From: CAZNFR01 sp964572225
GTDB lineage: Bacteria > Bacteroidota > Bacteroidia > Bacteroidales > GCA-2748055
NCBI GenBank assembly: GCA_964572225.1
Contig: CAZNFR010000008.1
Location: 1-64,000 of the forward strand
Length of the DNA stretch: 64,000 nt
Reading direction: 5' to 3'
Shown: one piece after another, positions 53,742 through 62,413 of the stretch
Layout: every line of letters begins with the position of its first letter
Numbering within the stretch: position 1 is the first letter of the stretch
Notes under the pieces: model-generated
What the model was told of the DNA's origin: nothing
The model's input: only the letters and a program-made list of their open reading frames with translations
Database searches by the model: none
Program-made: the position numbers and the translations under genes

Positions 53742-55142
53742 TCAATCTTTAATTACATTGCTAATTATTTTTCCCTGGAAGAGTATGGTTTCCAGAACAT
53801 CTCCGCTTTCCAGTCCGGTATCATTCTTCAGGGGTTTGCCGTTTTTCCGGGTGATCGAATACCCTCTTTGAAGGATTTGACCCGGATTTAGAAAACTGAC
53901 CATTTTTTCCAGCTTTTCGAGGTTTATCCGGGATGTTTGGATAAGCCTTGTTCCGTTTTGGCGAATGGATTTTTCGGTCTGCTGAAGTCTTACGGATTGG
54001 AAGGACAGAGTGTGCCGGCTTCTGGATCTGAGTTGATACCGGAATTCCTTAAGTCGTGATTGTTGATTGAGTATCAATTTGAAAGTATGCGATTTTAAAC
54101 GATAGCTTATTTCACGAATCCGGTTTTCGTTCCTTTTCAGTTCAGATGTGGTTACCAGGTATAATTCCCGGGATAAGTTGCTGATTTTTTCCTTGTTTTT
54201 CCTCAGTATTTCGGAGGTAAGCTGGAGGATTGCAGACTGAAGTTCCCAAAGGTTTTCTTCAAAAACAAGGAATCGGTCAATGAGAAATTCAGCTGTTGCC
54301 GTGGGTGTTTTCAGACTTTTCCAGGCCACAAGATCTACAATGGTTTCATCTCTTTCATGACCGATCCCGGTAAGGACTGGGATGGGAAATTGTGCAACAT
54401 GGTAAGCAAGGTCATAATGGTTGAAACACTCCAGTTCAATACTGGCTCCCCCACCTCTGATCATAATTACAGCATCGAAGGATTGGTAATGATCGTAAAT
54501 TCTTTCAAGGGCCCTGATTATGGATGCGGCAGCTTTTTCACCCTGCATCAATGCCGGAAAAAGAGACAGGGTAAATTGATAGCCCCGGCTATTATGGGTA
54601 AGGGTGTCGGTAAAATCACCGAAGCCCGCTGCCGATTCGGAGGAAATGACTGCGATATTCTGAGGAACGGGCGACAGAGTCAGCTCGCGGTTCATGTCAA
54701 ATACCCCGTCTTCCTTCAATTTGCTGATGATCTCTGCTTTTCTTCTTGCCAGGTCGCCCAGGGTATAATTCGGATCGATATCCTTAATATTCAGACTCAA
54801 ACCATATTGAGGGTGATATTCAATGCTTACCGATACCAGGACCTTGATCCCGGAAGATAATTTATATCCGGTTGATCCTTCAAAAAAGGGTCTGAGAATA
54901 CGATAGGTAAAGGACCAGATCATGGCTCTTATCCTGGCCACAATGCGGTCTGAATCCGGGTCCTTCTCAATGAGATCAAGGTAAGCATGACCGGACTTAT
55001 GAACCCTGAATTCGCTTATTTCTGCAGTTACCCAAAGCTGATTAGGGAATCCGGCCCTGAGGGTATCACGGATCCCTTCACTCAACTCTTTTAGGCTAAG
55101 AGTTTGATTTTCAGGATTATTGTTTAATAAGCTTTGAGACAA
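53742..55142 (-). CDS. xseA: Exodeoxyribonuclease VII large subunit
   Basis: Encodes 466 residues: an N-terminal OB fold (LWVTAEISEFRVHKSGHAYLDLIEKDPDSDRIVARIRAMIWSFTYRIL), the catalytic domain (IAVISSESAAGFGDFTDTL, VIMIRGGGASIELECFNHYDLAYHVAQFPIPVLTGIGHERDETIVDLVAWKSLKTPTATAEFLID) and a long helical stalk for XseB. The start is TTG 55142, lying 26 bases inside the upstream subtilase gene; no ATG precedes the OB fold, so this or an even less usual start must be used. With xseB it forms a two-gene operon. Confidence 0.93.
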   Translation of the reverse strand: MSQSLLNNNPENQTLSLKELSEGIRDTLRAGFPNQLWVTAEISEFRVHKSGHAYLDLIEKDPDSDRIVARIRAMIWSFTYRILRPFFEGSTGYKLSSGIKVLVSVSIEYHPQYGLSLNIKDIDPNYTLGDLARRKAEIISKLKEDGVFDMNRELTLSPVPQNIAVISSESAAGFGDFTDTLTHNSRGYQFTLSLFPALMQGEKAAASIIRALERIYDHYQSFDAVIMIRGGGASIELECFNHYDLAYHVAQFPIPVLTGIGHERDETIVDLVAWKSLKTPTATAEFLIDRFLVFEENLWELQSAILQLTSEILRKNKEKISNLSRELYLVTTSELKRNENRIREISYRLKSHTFKLILNQQSRLKEFRYQLRSRSRHTLSFQSVRLQQTEKSIRQNGTRLIQTSRINLEKLEKMVSFLNPGQILQRGYSITRKNGKPLKNDTGLESGDVLETILFQGKIISNVIKD

Positions 55143-56751
55143 ATTCTCTGGATGAAGTTTTTGTTTGTATTAAATAGATACCAGGAGGCATGGAAGCAAG
55201 TTCGGAGATTCGTATGGCTCCACTAACATTATCGAATCCTGCACTGAAAACCAGGGTACCCTCGGGACGAAAAATTTTAACAGACTCAATCCCTTCTCCA
55301 TTCTCCGGATTATATATTTCAAATTGTGCCTGAAAAGGATTGGGATAGATGTTGATCCTGTCGTCCAGGTCTGAGGCCCGGTCGGAGTCAAGTTCCCACA
55401 AAGCGAGCATAAAATTAGGAATTCCGTAACCATAAAGGGTGTCCGGACTGGAGTAAAGGTGAGCTGAGGAGCGAACTGATTCCAGGATCTCATGGTTGGT
55501 TTTTCCGGGCAGGACCTGCCATAAACACGCAACCATCCCGGCGATCTGTGGAGCAGCAAAAGAAGTACCATAGCCGAAGGATATTTCACCCGAACGGTTA
55601 ATGATCCGGGTCCGGTACCCTACTGCCATTACATCCGGTTTAATTCTTCCGTCGCGGGTAGGGCCCAGGGAGCTATAGCTGGAGATGTCCAGTGCTGTAT
55701 CGATCGATCCTACCGAAAGGACATTGGGACCATCGGCGGGTGGGGTGATTTTCTGCCAGGGATCATTACCTTCATTACCTGCACTGGCCACTACGATCAT
55801 TCCCCGCTCAAAAGCCTTTTCCGCTGCCCGTGTTACCAACGCGCTTTGTCCGTCAATATCCTGCAGTGAATAATTCATCAGGCTGTCCTGAAAAATGCTG
55901 TAGCCCAGTGAAGAGGTAATTATATCGGCTCCCAGACTGTCGGCCAGCTCAGCTCCCATAATCCAGTTTGCTTCTTCAATCTTGTTTTCGGCCGAGGCTT
56001 CCTCTGTGCGGATTATGGCAAAGGAGGCATCGGGTGCGGTACCGATGAATTCACCCGGGATCCATCCGGCAATTGTACTCAGGACCCCAAGTCCATGGGT
56101 GCTTTGGGTGAAAAAGTCAGACTCCGGATCCACGAAATCCCGGTACATTACCAATCGCCCGGATGACCTGATCCTTTCAAATGCATCCAGTTTATCAACA
56201 CCGTAGAATCCGGCGTCAAGGACTGCAATGAGCTTGTTTTTGCCGGTATATCCAAGAGAATGAAGATAGTTGCCTCCAAGGATGTTGATTTGTTTATCTG
56301 CTTCTCCATATTCCAGTCTTTCGATTATTTCAAGGTCGCGCACAGAGCCATTTTGCAAATGATGCAGGCGGCCGGAAGCAAAATTCCACGAGACCGGAGA
56401 GAACCCGGTTACGAATGAATATTTCCCCAATTGGGATACCAATACAGAATCATAACTTTCCACAATCACGGAATTGAACCATTTACTGGAACCCAGGATG
56501 GAAAAGCCTGCATTTTTTAGACTGTCCACATAGACAGCAGATACAGGGAGGTCTTCTTCCGTAATTTCAATATTTTGCTTGAGTCTTCTTTCGATGGATC
56601 TTTGGGAAAGAAAGGCTGATGGATCGTTTTGAGAATATTCATTGTACTTTTTATCCCTCAGTTGAACCCAGTATTTTCCTTCTGCCAGTTTCTGAGAGAA
56701 AGCCTCGATACTGGTCAGCAAAATCAGAATTATTGCGATAGATCTCATCAT
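55117..56751 (-). CDS. Secreted subtilisin-like protease with T9SS sorting domain
   Basis: Encodes 544 residues. Signal peptide (SIAIILILLTSIEAFSQ), an inhibitor-like propeptide region (residues 22-155), then an S8 catalytic domain with Asp179 (AVLDAGFYG), His219 (QSTHGLGVLSTIAG), Asn326 (VASAGNEG) and Ser397 (GYGTSFAAPQIAGM). The last 80 residues are a type A T9SS sorting domain: INIYPNPFQAQFEIYN … VKIFRPEGTLVFS … MPPGIYLIQTKT…FVSKLIKQ. It should be secreted and anchored through the PorV/PorU system encoded earlier in the window. It sits directly upstream of xseA and overlaps it. Confidence 0.92.
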   Translation of the reverse strand: MMRSIAIILILLTSIEAFSQKLAEGKYWVQLRDKKYNEYSQNDPSAFLSQRSIERRLKQNIEITEEDLPVSAVYVDSLKNAGFSILGSSKWFNSVIVESYDSVLVSQLGKYSFVTGFSPVSWNFASGRLHHLQNGSVRDLEIIERLEYGEADKQINILGGNYLHSLGYTGKNKLIAVLDAGFYGVDKLDAFERIRSSGRLVMYRDFVDPESDFFTQSTHGLGVLSTIAGWIPGEFIGTAPDASFAIIRTEEASAENKIEEANWIMGAELADSLGADIITSSLGYSIFQDSLMNYSLQDIDGQSALVTRAAEKAFERGMIVVASAGNEGNDPWQKITPPADGPNVLSVGSIDTALDISSYSSLGPTRDGRIKPDVMAVGYRTRIINRSGEISFGYGTSFAAPQIAGMVACLWQVLPGKTNHEILESVRSSAHLYSSPDTLYGYGIPNFMLALWELDSDRASDLDDRINIYPNPFQAQFEIYNPENGEGIESVKIFRPEGTLVFSAGFDNVSGAIRISELASMPPGIYLIQTKTSSREFVSKLIKQ

Positions 56752-56770
56752 ATAGCGTTAATTACCAATA

Positions 56771-57544
56771 TTAACGAATCCCGTTCAGATTTGGTTCAGG
56801 GATCTTTCCTATATTTTCTTCAATTAGTTTATTAAATTCTCTGGCTCTTTTTTCCACTTCTTCGTTGGGAAGCATTTTACCCATTTCATATTCCGCAACG
56901 AAATCTATTTTCCCATCGTCATAATAGGTCCAGCTCCCATGCATTACCCCTTCCACATATTGTCCTTCAATGGATTTGTTTCCTGCAGAGTTGAATGAGA
57001 CAAACTTTCCGTGCCTGAGTCCTTCAATGTGATTTGCCTTTAGCCTAAGGGTTCCGTCCTGATAATATTGTTCCCAGAGTCCGTCCTTTTGTCCATTCTT
57101 CCACTCCATTTTTTCGGCAATTTCATCGTTGTCGTAATATTTACAGGTGAAACCGTGCCTGTTTCCCTGCAGGTAATTTTCTTTCAGTGCGAGCCGCCCG
57201 TTGTAAAAGGAATAATAATTCCATGTGCCGGTTTTTTCCCTTCCGATGAATAAACCTTCTGCTGCCTTTTTCCCGCTTTGGTAATAAAGAATAACAAAGG
57301 AGCTGTCACTTCCCGTAAAAAATTTCTGCTGAGCCTGGATTATTCCCCCATTGTAAAATCGGGTCAGCGTATCTACCGGGCGACCATTCAGAAAAAAGCC
57401 TTTGTAACGGATATTGCCGTTATCAAAAAAGGATTCTTTGTATTCTCCTTTTTGGGAGCCATTTTCAGGGACCTGTGCTGCAGAATTTGCCGCAGAAAGC
57501 AGGATCAAAACCAGGGCCGTAATGATGAAAAGTTGCGTTTGCAT
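56771..57544 (-). CDS. YwqK-like MORN-repeat secreted protein
   Basis: Encodes 257 residues with a signal peptide (QLFIITALVLILLSAANSAAQ) and at least six MORN/YwqK repeats of the form G-x-W-x-Y-Y-x-x-G-x-x (YRGKGFFLNGRP-like, GTWNYYSFYNGRLALKENYLQG, GLWEQYYQDGTLRLKANHIEG, GSWTYYDDGKIDFVAEYEMG). The family is widespread in Bacteroidota and often annotated as an antitoxin of the YwqJ/YwqK pair, but no toxin lies here and the signal peptide makes that role unlikely. Function unknown. It is 19 bases upstream of the subtilase gene, so they may be cotranscribed. Confidence 0.78.
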   Translation of the reverse strand: MQTQLFIITALVLILLSAANSAAQVPENGSQKGEYKESFFDNGNIRYKGFFLNGRPVDTLTRFYNGGIIQAQQKFFTGSDSSFVILYYQSGKKAAEGLFIGREKTGTWNYYSFYNGRLALKENYLQGNRHGFTCKYYDNDEIAEKMEWKNGQKDGLWEQYYQDGTLRLKANHIEGLRHGKFVSFNSAGNKSIEGQYVEGVMHGSWTYYDDGKIDFVAEYEMGKMLPNEEVEKRAREFNKLIEENIGKIPEPNLNGIR

Positions 57545-57610
57545 TTCAAGTTGAAATTGAATCGTTGGATGCTTTCTTATAAAAATAACGAAAATCGGGG
57601 AATTTTCAGG

Positions 57611-57650
57611 TTTTTAAAAACAAAAGAAGGGCCAACTTTCAGGGCCCTTC
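57611..57650 (-). terminator. Rho-independent terminator after dnaK
   Basis: On the minus strand GAAGGGCC (57643-57650) pairs exactly with GGCCCTTC (57626-57633) around a 9-base loop and is followed by TTTTGTTTTT. It begins 25 bases after the dnaK stop. Confidence 0.85.
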
Positions 57651-57674
57651 CAATTGCAGCTTTATTATTGCTTT

Positions 57675-59588
57675 TTATTTAACTTCTTCAAAATCGACAT
57701 CGGTTACTTCCTCATCATCCTTACCGGATTTTTTTTGTTTCTTTTCACCGGGTTCTTCTGCGGAAGCACTGGCTCCTTCTGCCTGCTGACCTGCCTTGTA
57801 CATTTCTTCACTGGCAGACTGCCATAGCTGATTTAATTCGGCAGAAGCTTTTTCGATTGCTTCCAGGTCTTCGCTTTTGTGCGCATCCCTGAGTTTTTCA
57901 ACCGCTTTTTCAATGGGTTCTTTCTTATCTGCAGGTAATTTGTCTCCAAATTCCTTCAGTTGTTTTTCCGTTTGGAAAATGAGACTGTCTGCAGCATTGA
58001 GTTTATCGATTTTTTCTTTGGCTTGCTTATCCGATTCTTCATTTTCCCTGGCCTCGCGCTTCATTCTTTCAATTTCATCGTCGCTGAGTCCGGAGGAAGC
58101 TTCGATTCGGATGCTCTGTTCTTTGCCGGTACCTTTATCTTTTGCAGATACATTGAGGATCCCGTTGGCGTCGATATCGAAGGTAACCTCTATCTGAGGA
58201 ACGCCTCTCGGGGCAGGGGGTATGCCATCCAGATGGAATCTTCCGATGGTTTTATTATCCCTTGCCATAGGACGTTCGCCCTGAAGTACATGAATTTCGA
58301 CCGAAGGCTGATTATCTGCAGCGGTTGTAAAGGTCTCGGTTTTCTTGGTTGGGATGGTGGTATTGGATTCTATCAGCTTGGTTGCAACTCCTCCCATGGT
58401 TTCAATACCCAGAGAAAGCGGTGTTACATCGAGGAGAAGTACATCTTTAACTTCACCGGTAAGAACACCACCCTGGATTGCAGCCCCGACTGCCACAACT
58501 TCGTCAGGATTTACTCCTTTGGAAGGGGCTTTCCCGAAGAATTTTTCCACTACCTGCTGGATTGCCGGAATTCGGGTAGATCCCCCTACAAGAATAACCT
58601 CATCCACATCCGAAGCACTCATGCCTGCATCTTTGAGAGCTTTTTTACAAGGTTCAATGGTAGCCTGTATCAATGAATCGGTCAGACTTTCAAACTTGGC
58701 CCTCGAAAGGGATTTGACAAGGTGCTTGGGGACACCGTCAACCGGCATGATATAGGGCAGATTGATCTCTGTGCTGGAAGAACTCGAAAGTTCGATTTTG
58801 GCTTTTTCCGCAGCTTCCTTCAGTCTCTGCATGGCCATGGGATCTTTACTCAGATCGGCTCCTTCGTCTTTTTTGAATTCTTCTACCAACCAGTCAATAA
58901 TCAAATGATCAAAATCATCCCCACCCAGATGGGTGTCACCATTGGTTGATTTTACCTCAAAAACCCCGTCCCCCAGTTCCAGGATGGAAATATCAAAAGT
59001 ACCTCCACCCAGGTCATAAACAGCGATCTTCATATCCTTGTTTCTCTTATCGAGTCCGTAGGCAAGGGAGGCTGCAGTGGGTTCATTGATGATCCTGCGG
59101 ACTTTCAGTCCTGCAATTTCGCCGGCTTCCTTGGTTGCCTGCCGCTGGGAATCGCTGAAATAAGCTGGAACCGTAATAACTGCTTCAGTAACTTGTTGTC
59201 CCAGATAATCTTCGGCCGTTTTCTTCATTTTCTGAAGCACCATGGCCGAAATTTCCTGAGGTGAATACTTCCGGTCATCTATTTGTACCCTGGGTGTATT
59301 ATTTTCACCCTTGATTACTTTGTAAGGAACCCTTTTTACCTCTTTTTGAACCTTATCAAAAGTTTCTCCCATAAATCTCTTAATGGAAGAGACGGTTTTC
59401 TGGGGATTGGTAATTGCTTGTCTTTTCGCGGGATCTCCAATCTTGCGCTCACCATTTTCCACAAAGGCTACAACGGAAGGGGTGGTACGTTTTCCTTCAC
59501 TATTCGGAATTACTACCGGTTCGTTCCCTTCCATAACTGAAACGCAGGAGTTGGTTGTTCCCAGGTCTATTCCTATTATTTTACTCAT
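57675..59588 (-). CDS. dnaK: Molecular chaperone DnaK (Hsp70)
   Basis: Encodes 637 residues, full length. ATPase domain signatures are all present: IIGIDLGTTNSCVSVMEG, VITVPAYFSDSQRQATKEAGEIAGL, IAVYDLGGGTFDISIL and VILVGGSTRIPAIQQVV. The substrate-binding domain contains VLLLDVTPLSLGIETMGGV and the C-terminus ends with an acidic tail (DDEEVTDVDFEEVK). DnaK refolds proteins with DnaJ and GrpE, neither of which lies in the window. The gene stands alone with its own terminator; I find no TAnnTTTG box or CIRCE element upstream, so heat-shock control cannot be shown. Confidence 0.98.
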   Translation of the reverse strand: MSKIIGIDLGTTNSCVSVMEGNEPVVIPNSEGKRTTPSVVAFVENGERKIGDPAKRQAITNPQKTVSSIKRFMGETFDKVQKEVKRVPYKVIKGENNTPRVQIDDRKYSPQEISAMVLQKMKKTAEDYLGQQVTEAVITVPAYFSDSQRQATKEAGEIAGLKVRRIINEPTAASLAYGLDKRNKDMKIAVYDLGGGTFDISILELGDGVFEVKSTNGDTHLGGDDFDHLIIDWLVEEFKKDEGADLSKDPMAMQRLKEAAEKAKIELSSSSSTEINLPYIMPVDGVPKHLVKSLSRAKFESLTDSLIQATIEPCKKALKDAGMSASDVDEVILVGGSTRIPAIQQVVEKFFGKAPSKGVNPDEVVAVGAAIQGGVLTGEVKDVLLLDVTPLSLGIETMGGVATKLIESNTTIPTKKTETFTTAADNQPSVEIHVLQGERPMARDNKTIGRFHLDGIPPAPRGVPQIEVTFDIDANGILNVSAKDKGTGKEQSIRIEASSGLSDDEIERMKREARENEESDKQAKEKIDKLNAADSLIFQTEKQLKEFGDKLPADKKEPIEKAVEKLRDAHKSEDLEAIEKASAELNQLWQSASEEMYKAGQQAEGASASAEEPGEKKQKKSGKDDEEVTDVDFEEVK

Positions 59589-59720
59589 AAACTTCGTTTT
59601 TAATATTCAACTTTGGGCTAAATTGGTCAATGATTATGCCATCATCCTTATTCTGTTCATTTCTGACATTATTTACCTTAAGCCATAAAATACCGACAAA
59701 ATTCCGGTGACAGAATGTCA

Positions 59721-59752
59721 GGGGATGAAAGGGGATGGAGGGGGATTTGGGG
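59721..59752 (+). promoter_or_regulatory. G-quadruplex motif at the panB promoter
   Basis: Four runs of four or five G (59721-59724, 59731-59734, 59740-59744, 59749-59752) are separated by loops of 6, 5 and 4 bases, a canonical four-tract quadruplex pattern on the plus strand. The last run abuts the -33 TTG of the panB promoter. Confidence 0.6.
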
Positions 59753-59777
59753 ATTTGAGGATTAGGTGCTACTTTTG
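59747..59777 (+). promoter_or_regulatory. Candidate panB promoter (TTG-N20-TACTTTTG)
   Basis: TTG at 59747-59749 and TACTTTTG at 59770-59777 have exactly the Bacteroidota -33/-7 arrangement. The predicted start of transcription, near 59785, lies after upstream in-frame start codons and so supports TTG 59800 as the panB start. Confidence 0.6.
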
Positions 59778-59799
59778 TTGGATACCAAAACTCAAACCA

Positions 59800-60615
59800 T
59801 TGTCATTACATAAAAATGTAAGAAGAGTTACTACGCATGTGCTCACGGCCATGAAACTGAAGGGAGAGAAAATTGCCATGTTAACCGGATATGATTATTC
59901 CATGGCCAAAATTCTTGATCAGGCAGGCGTGGATGTTATCCTGGTGGGGGATTCAGCCTCCAATGTTATGGCAGGATATGAAACTACCGTCCCCATTACC
60001 CTGAATGAAATGATTTACCATGCCTCTTCGGTGGTAAGGGCAGTTAGCCGCGCTCTTGTCGTGGTTGATCTGCCTTTCGGAGCCTATCAGGGAAATTCCA
60101 AGGAGGCCCTTTCCTCGGCCATCAGGATCATGAAAGAGACCGGGGCTCACGCAGTCAAGATGGAAGGCGGCAGCGAGATCAATGAATCCGTTGTCAGGAT
60201 ACTTAGTGCAGGGATACCGGTGATGGGACATCTGGGACTTACCCCGCAGTCTATCCATAAATTCGGTACATACGTAGTTCGTGCGACCGATGAGGCAGAG
60301 GCCAATAAGTTAATGGAGGACGCGAAACAGCTGGAAGAGACCGGTTGTTTCTCCATTGTTCTTGAGAAGATCCCTGCCAAGCTGGGTGCAAGAGTGTCAT
60401 CCACCCTTAAGATTCCTGTGATTGGCATTGGTGCAGGTCCCGATGTTGACGGACAAGTGCTGGTATTGCACGATATGCTTGGAATTACCCAGGAATTTTC
60501 ACCCCGGTTCCTGAGAAGGTACCACAATCTTTACCAGGAGATCCTGGGTGCGGTCCAGAACTATATCCATGATGTCAGGAGCCTGGATTTTCCCAATGAA
60601 AAAGAACAGTATTAA
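59800..60615 (+). CDS. panB: 3-methyl-2-oxobutanoate hydroxymethyltransferase
   Basis: About 271 residues from TTG 59800 (MSLHKNVRRVTTH); a longer frame from 59707 would lie upstream of the predicted transcription start and adds residues foreign to the family. PanB makes ketopantoate from 2-oxoisovalerate and methylene-tetrahydrofolate, the first step to pantothenate and CoA. Motifs: KIAMLTGYDYSMAKILDQAGVDVILVGDSASNVMAGYETTVPITLNEM, VVVDLPFGAY, AVKMEGG, VMGHLGLTPQS and VIGIGAGPDVDGQVLVLHDMLG. Other pan genes are not in the window. It is followed six bases later by the pseudouridine synthase gene. Confidence 0.95.
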   Translation: MSLHKNVRRVTTHVLTAMKLKGEKIAMLTGYDYSMAKILDQAGVDVILVGDSASNVMAGYETTVPITLNEMIYHASSVVRAVSRALVVVDLPFGAYQGNSKEALSSAIRIMKETGAHAVKMEGGSEINESVVRILSAGIPVMGHLGLTPQSIHKFGTYVVRATDEAEANKLMEDAKQLEETGCFSIVLEKIPAKLGARVSSTLKIPVIGIGAGPDVDGQVLVLHDMLGITQEFSPRFLRRYHNLYQEILGAVQNYIHDVRSLDFPNEKEQY

Positions 60616-60621
60616 ACCTTT

Positions 60622-61302
60622 ATGATCTCACCTTCAGATATCCTTTATGAGGATAATCATTTATTGATCCTAAACAAAGCGGTTTCGGAAATTGTCCAGG
60701 GGGATAAAACCGGAGACACCTCGCTTGATGATAAGGTAAAAGCCTTTATAAAGGTGCGTGATAATAAGCCGGGTAATGTTTACCTTGGGGTTCCTCACCG
60801 GCTTGACCGACCCGTTAGCGGTGTGTTGGTGTATTGCAAAACCTCGAAATCTCTCTCCAGAATGAACGAGATATTCCGCAATCAGGAATCGGAAAAAATC
60901 TATTGGGCCATTGTGAAGGAATTGCCTCCGAAAACTGAGGATGTACTGGAAAATTACCTTAGGAAAAATGAAAAACAAAATAAGAGTTACCTGGCTTCGA
61001 AAGATTCCCGGGGAGCCAAATATGCCAGGCTCGAGTATAAGCTACTCAGATCGATCAAGACCTACCACCTTCTGGAAATAAAGCTGAGTACAGGAAGGCA
61101 TCATCAGATCAGAGCACAGTTGAGTGCAGCAGGTTCTCCCATTAAGGGTGATTTGAAATACGGTTTTCCAAGATCGAATCCGGATGCAGGGATCAGCCTT
61201 CATGCACGTTCGATTCGTTTCACTCATCCCGTGAAAAAGGAGGAAGTTTTCCTAGAGGCCCCGCCTCCTCCAGGGGATCTATTCAAACATTTTTTCGAAT
61301 AG
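60622..61302 (+). CDS. RluA-family RNA pseudouridine synthase
   Basis: Encodes 226 residues. The catalytic motif VPHRLDRPVSGVLVYCKTSKSLSRMNE contains the essential Asp of RluA enzymes; later blocks are IYWAIVKELP, YHLLEIKLSTGRHHQIRAQLSAAGSPIKGDLKYG and ISLHARSIRFTHP. There is no S4 domain, so this is the short RluA/TruC-like form, and the exact target uridine in rRNA or tRNA is not predictable. It starts six bases after panB. Confidence 0.92.
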   Translation: MISPSDILYEDNHLLILNKAVSEIVQGDKTGDTSLDDKVKAFIKVRDNKPGNVYLGVPHRLDRPVSGVLVYCKTSKSLSRMNEIFRNQESEKIYWAIVKELPPKTEDVLENYLRKNEKQNKSYLASKDSRGAKYARLEYKLLRSIKTYHLLEIKLSTGRHHQIRAQLSAAGSPIKGDLKYGFPRSNPDAGISLHARSIRFTHPVKKEEVFLEAPPPPGDLFKHFFE

Positions 61303-61414
61303 AATTAAGCATGGGCAAAAGTTTACTTTACCGATAAATCCTCTTCCTGTTAATAATTTTCCTCCTGTTACTTACGTATATCTATTAATTTTAGTCCGAA
61401 GAAAACGATAATCC

Positions 61415-62413
61415 ATGAAGGGGATAGCATTAACCGCAGTCCTGCTTATCTCAACAGCTGCTCTTGCTCAGAGTTCGGGCAGATTAACGAGACAGGATTA
61501 CATTGACAACTATTATCAGCTTGCCATAGATGAAATGCTGAGGTCAGGGGTGCCGGCAAGCATCAAGCTTGCCCAGGCTTTGCTGGAATCGGATAACGGG
61601 AACTCCCGGCTGGCCGTAAAAGGAAAAAATCATTTCGGAATCAAGTGCCACAGTGCCTGGAAGGGGAAGAAAATATACCATGATGATGATGAGAAAAATG
61701 AATGCTTCCGCCAATACCGGGATGTTTACGAATCTTTTAAGGATCATTCCGATTTTCTTACAGGATCAGCCCGTTATGCCTCCCTTTTTGAACTGGAAAT
61801 CACCGATTACAAAGGCTGGGCACAGGGACTGAAAAAAGCCGGTTATGCCACCAGTAGAAAATATGCTGATCTGTTGATTGAAATAATTGAGGATAATAAC
61901 CTTCAGCAATATGATCTCCTGGCCCTCGAAATGATTGATCCTGAAGATATTCGTAAGAATAAGGACAACAATTTGCTTTCTTCAGCACAAAGGAAGGTGA
62001 TGATGAACAATCGTGTTGATTATATCATTACCAAACCGGGTGATAGTTTCAGCTCTCTGAACGAGGAACTTAATCTAATGGATTATGAGTTGTTCAGGTA
62101 TAATGAACTGACTGCCGATTCTTCATTGAGACCCGGGCAGGTCCTTTATCTGCAGCCCAAAAGAAATAAAGCTGAGCGGGGCAATGATTTTCATATCCTT
62201 AAGGAAGGGGAAACACTTTACGATGTATCTCAGGTTTATGGGGTCAAGCTGGAGAAATTACGAGCAAAGAATAACCTGAAGGCAGGGGAGGAACCTGAGC
62301 CGGGAACCCGGATCTCTCTTCGCAAAAGTAAGGGTGTGTTTATCGAAAGGGTATTGGAGAAGGAAGAACCTTCCGGTGATGGTGATAAATTGAAATTTGA
62401 GTTTCAGGATTAG
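61415..62413 (+). CDS. Secreted glucosaminidase with LysM repeats
   Basis: Encodes 332 residues: signal peptide (GIALTAVLLISTAALAQ), a glucosaminidase (GH73, FlgJ-like) domain (residues about 27-170: IKLAQALLESDNGNSRLAVKGKNHFGIKCHSAWKGKK, catalytic Glu in LLESDNG, FKDHSDFLTGSARYASLFE, YATSRKYADLLIEII) and two LysM domains (IITKPGDSFSSLNEELNLMDYELFRYNELTADSSLRPGQVLYLQPK and HILKEGETLYDVSQVYGVKLEKLRAKNNLKAGEEPEPGTRISLRK). It cuts the glycan strands of peptidoglycan in the periplasm during growth or division. It ends four bases into fmt. Confidence 0.93.
   Translation: MKGIALTAVLLISTAALAQSSGRLTRQDYIDNYYQLAIDEMLRSGVPASIKLAQALLESDNGNSRLAVKGKNHFGIKCHSAWKGKKIYHDDDEKNECFRQYRDVYESFKDHSDFLTGSARYASLFELEITDYKGWAQGLKKAGYATSRKYADLLIEIIEDNNLQQYDLLALEMIDPEDIRKNKDNNLLSSAQRKVMMNNRVDYIITKPGDSFSSLNEELNLMDYELFRYNELTADSSLRPGQVLYLQPKRNKAERGNDFHILKEGETLYDVSQVYGVKLEKLRAKNNLKAGEEPEPGTRISLRKSKGVFIERVLEKEEPSGDGDKLKFEFQD

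Noticed and set aside
56771..57544. YwqK antitoxin of a toxin-antitoxin pair
   Set aside because: The protein has a signal peptide and no toxin gene is adjacent; the name reflects only MORN-type repeats.
59707..59799. Longer panB start with a 31-residue N-terminal extension
   Set aside because: The extension is translated from the G-rich promoter region, lies upstream of the predicted transcription start and does not resemble PanB.
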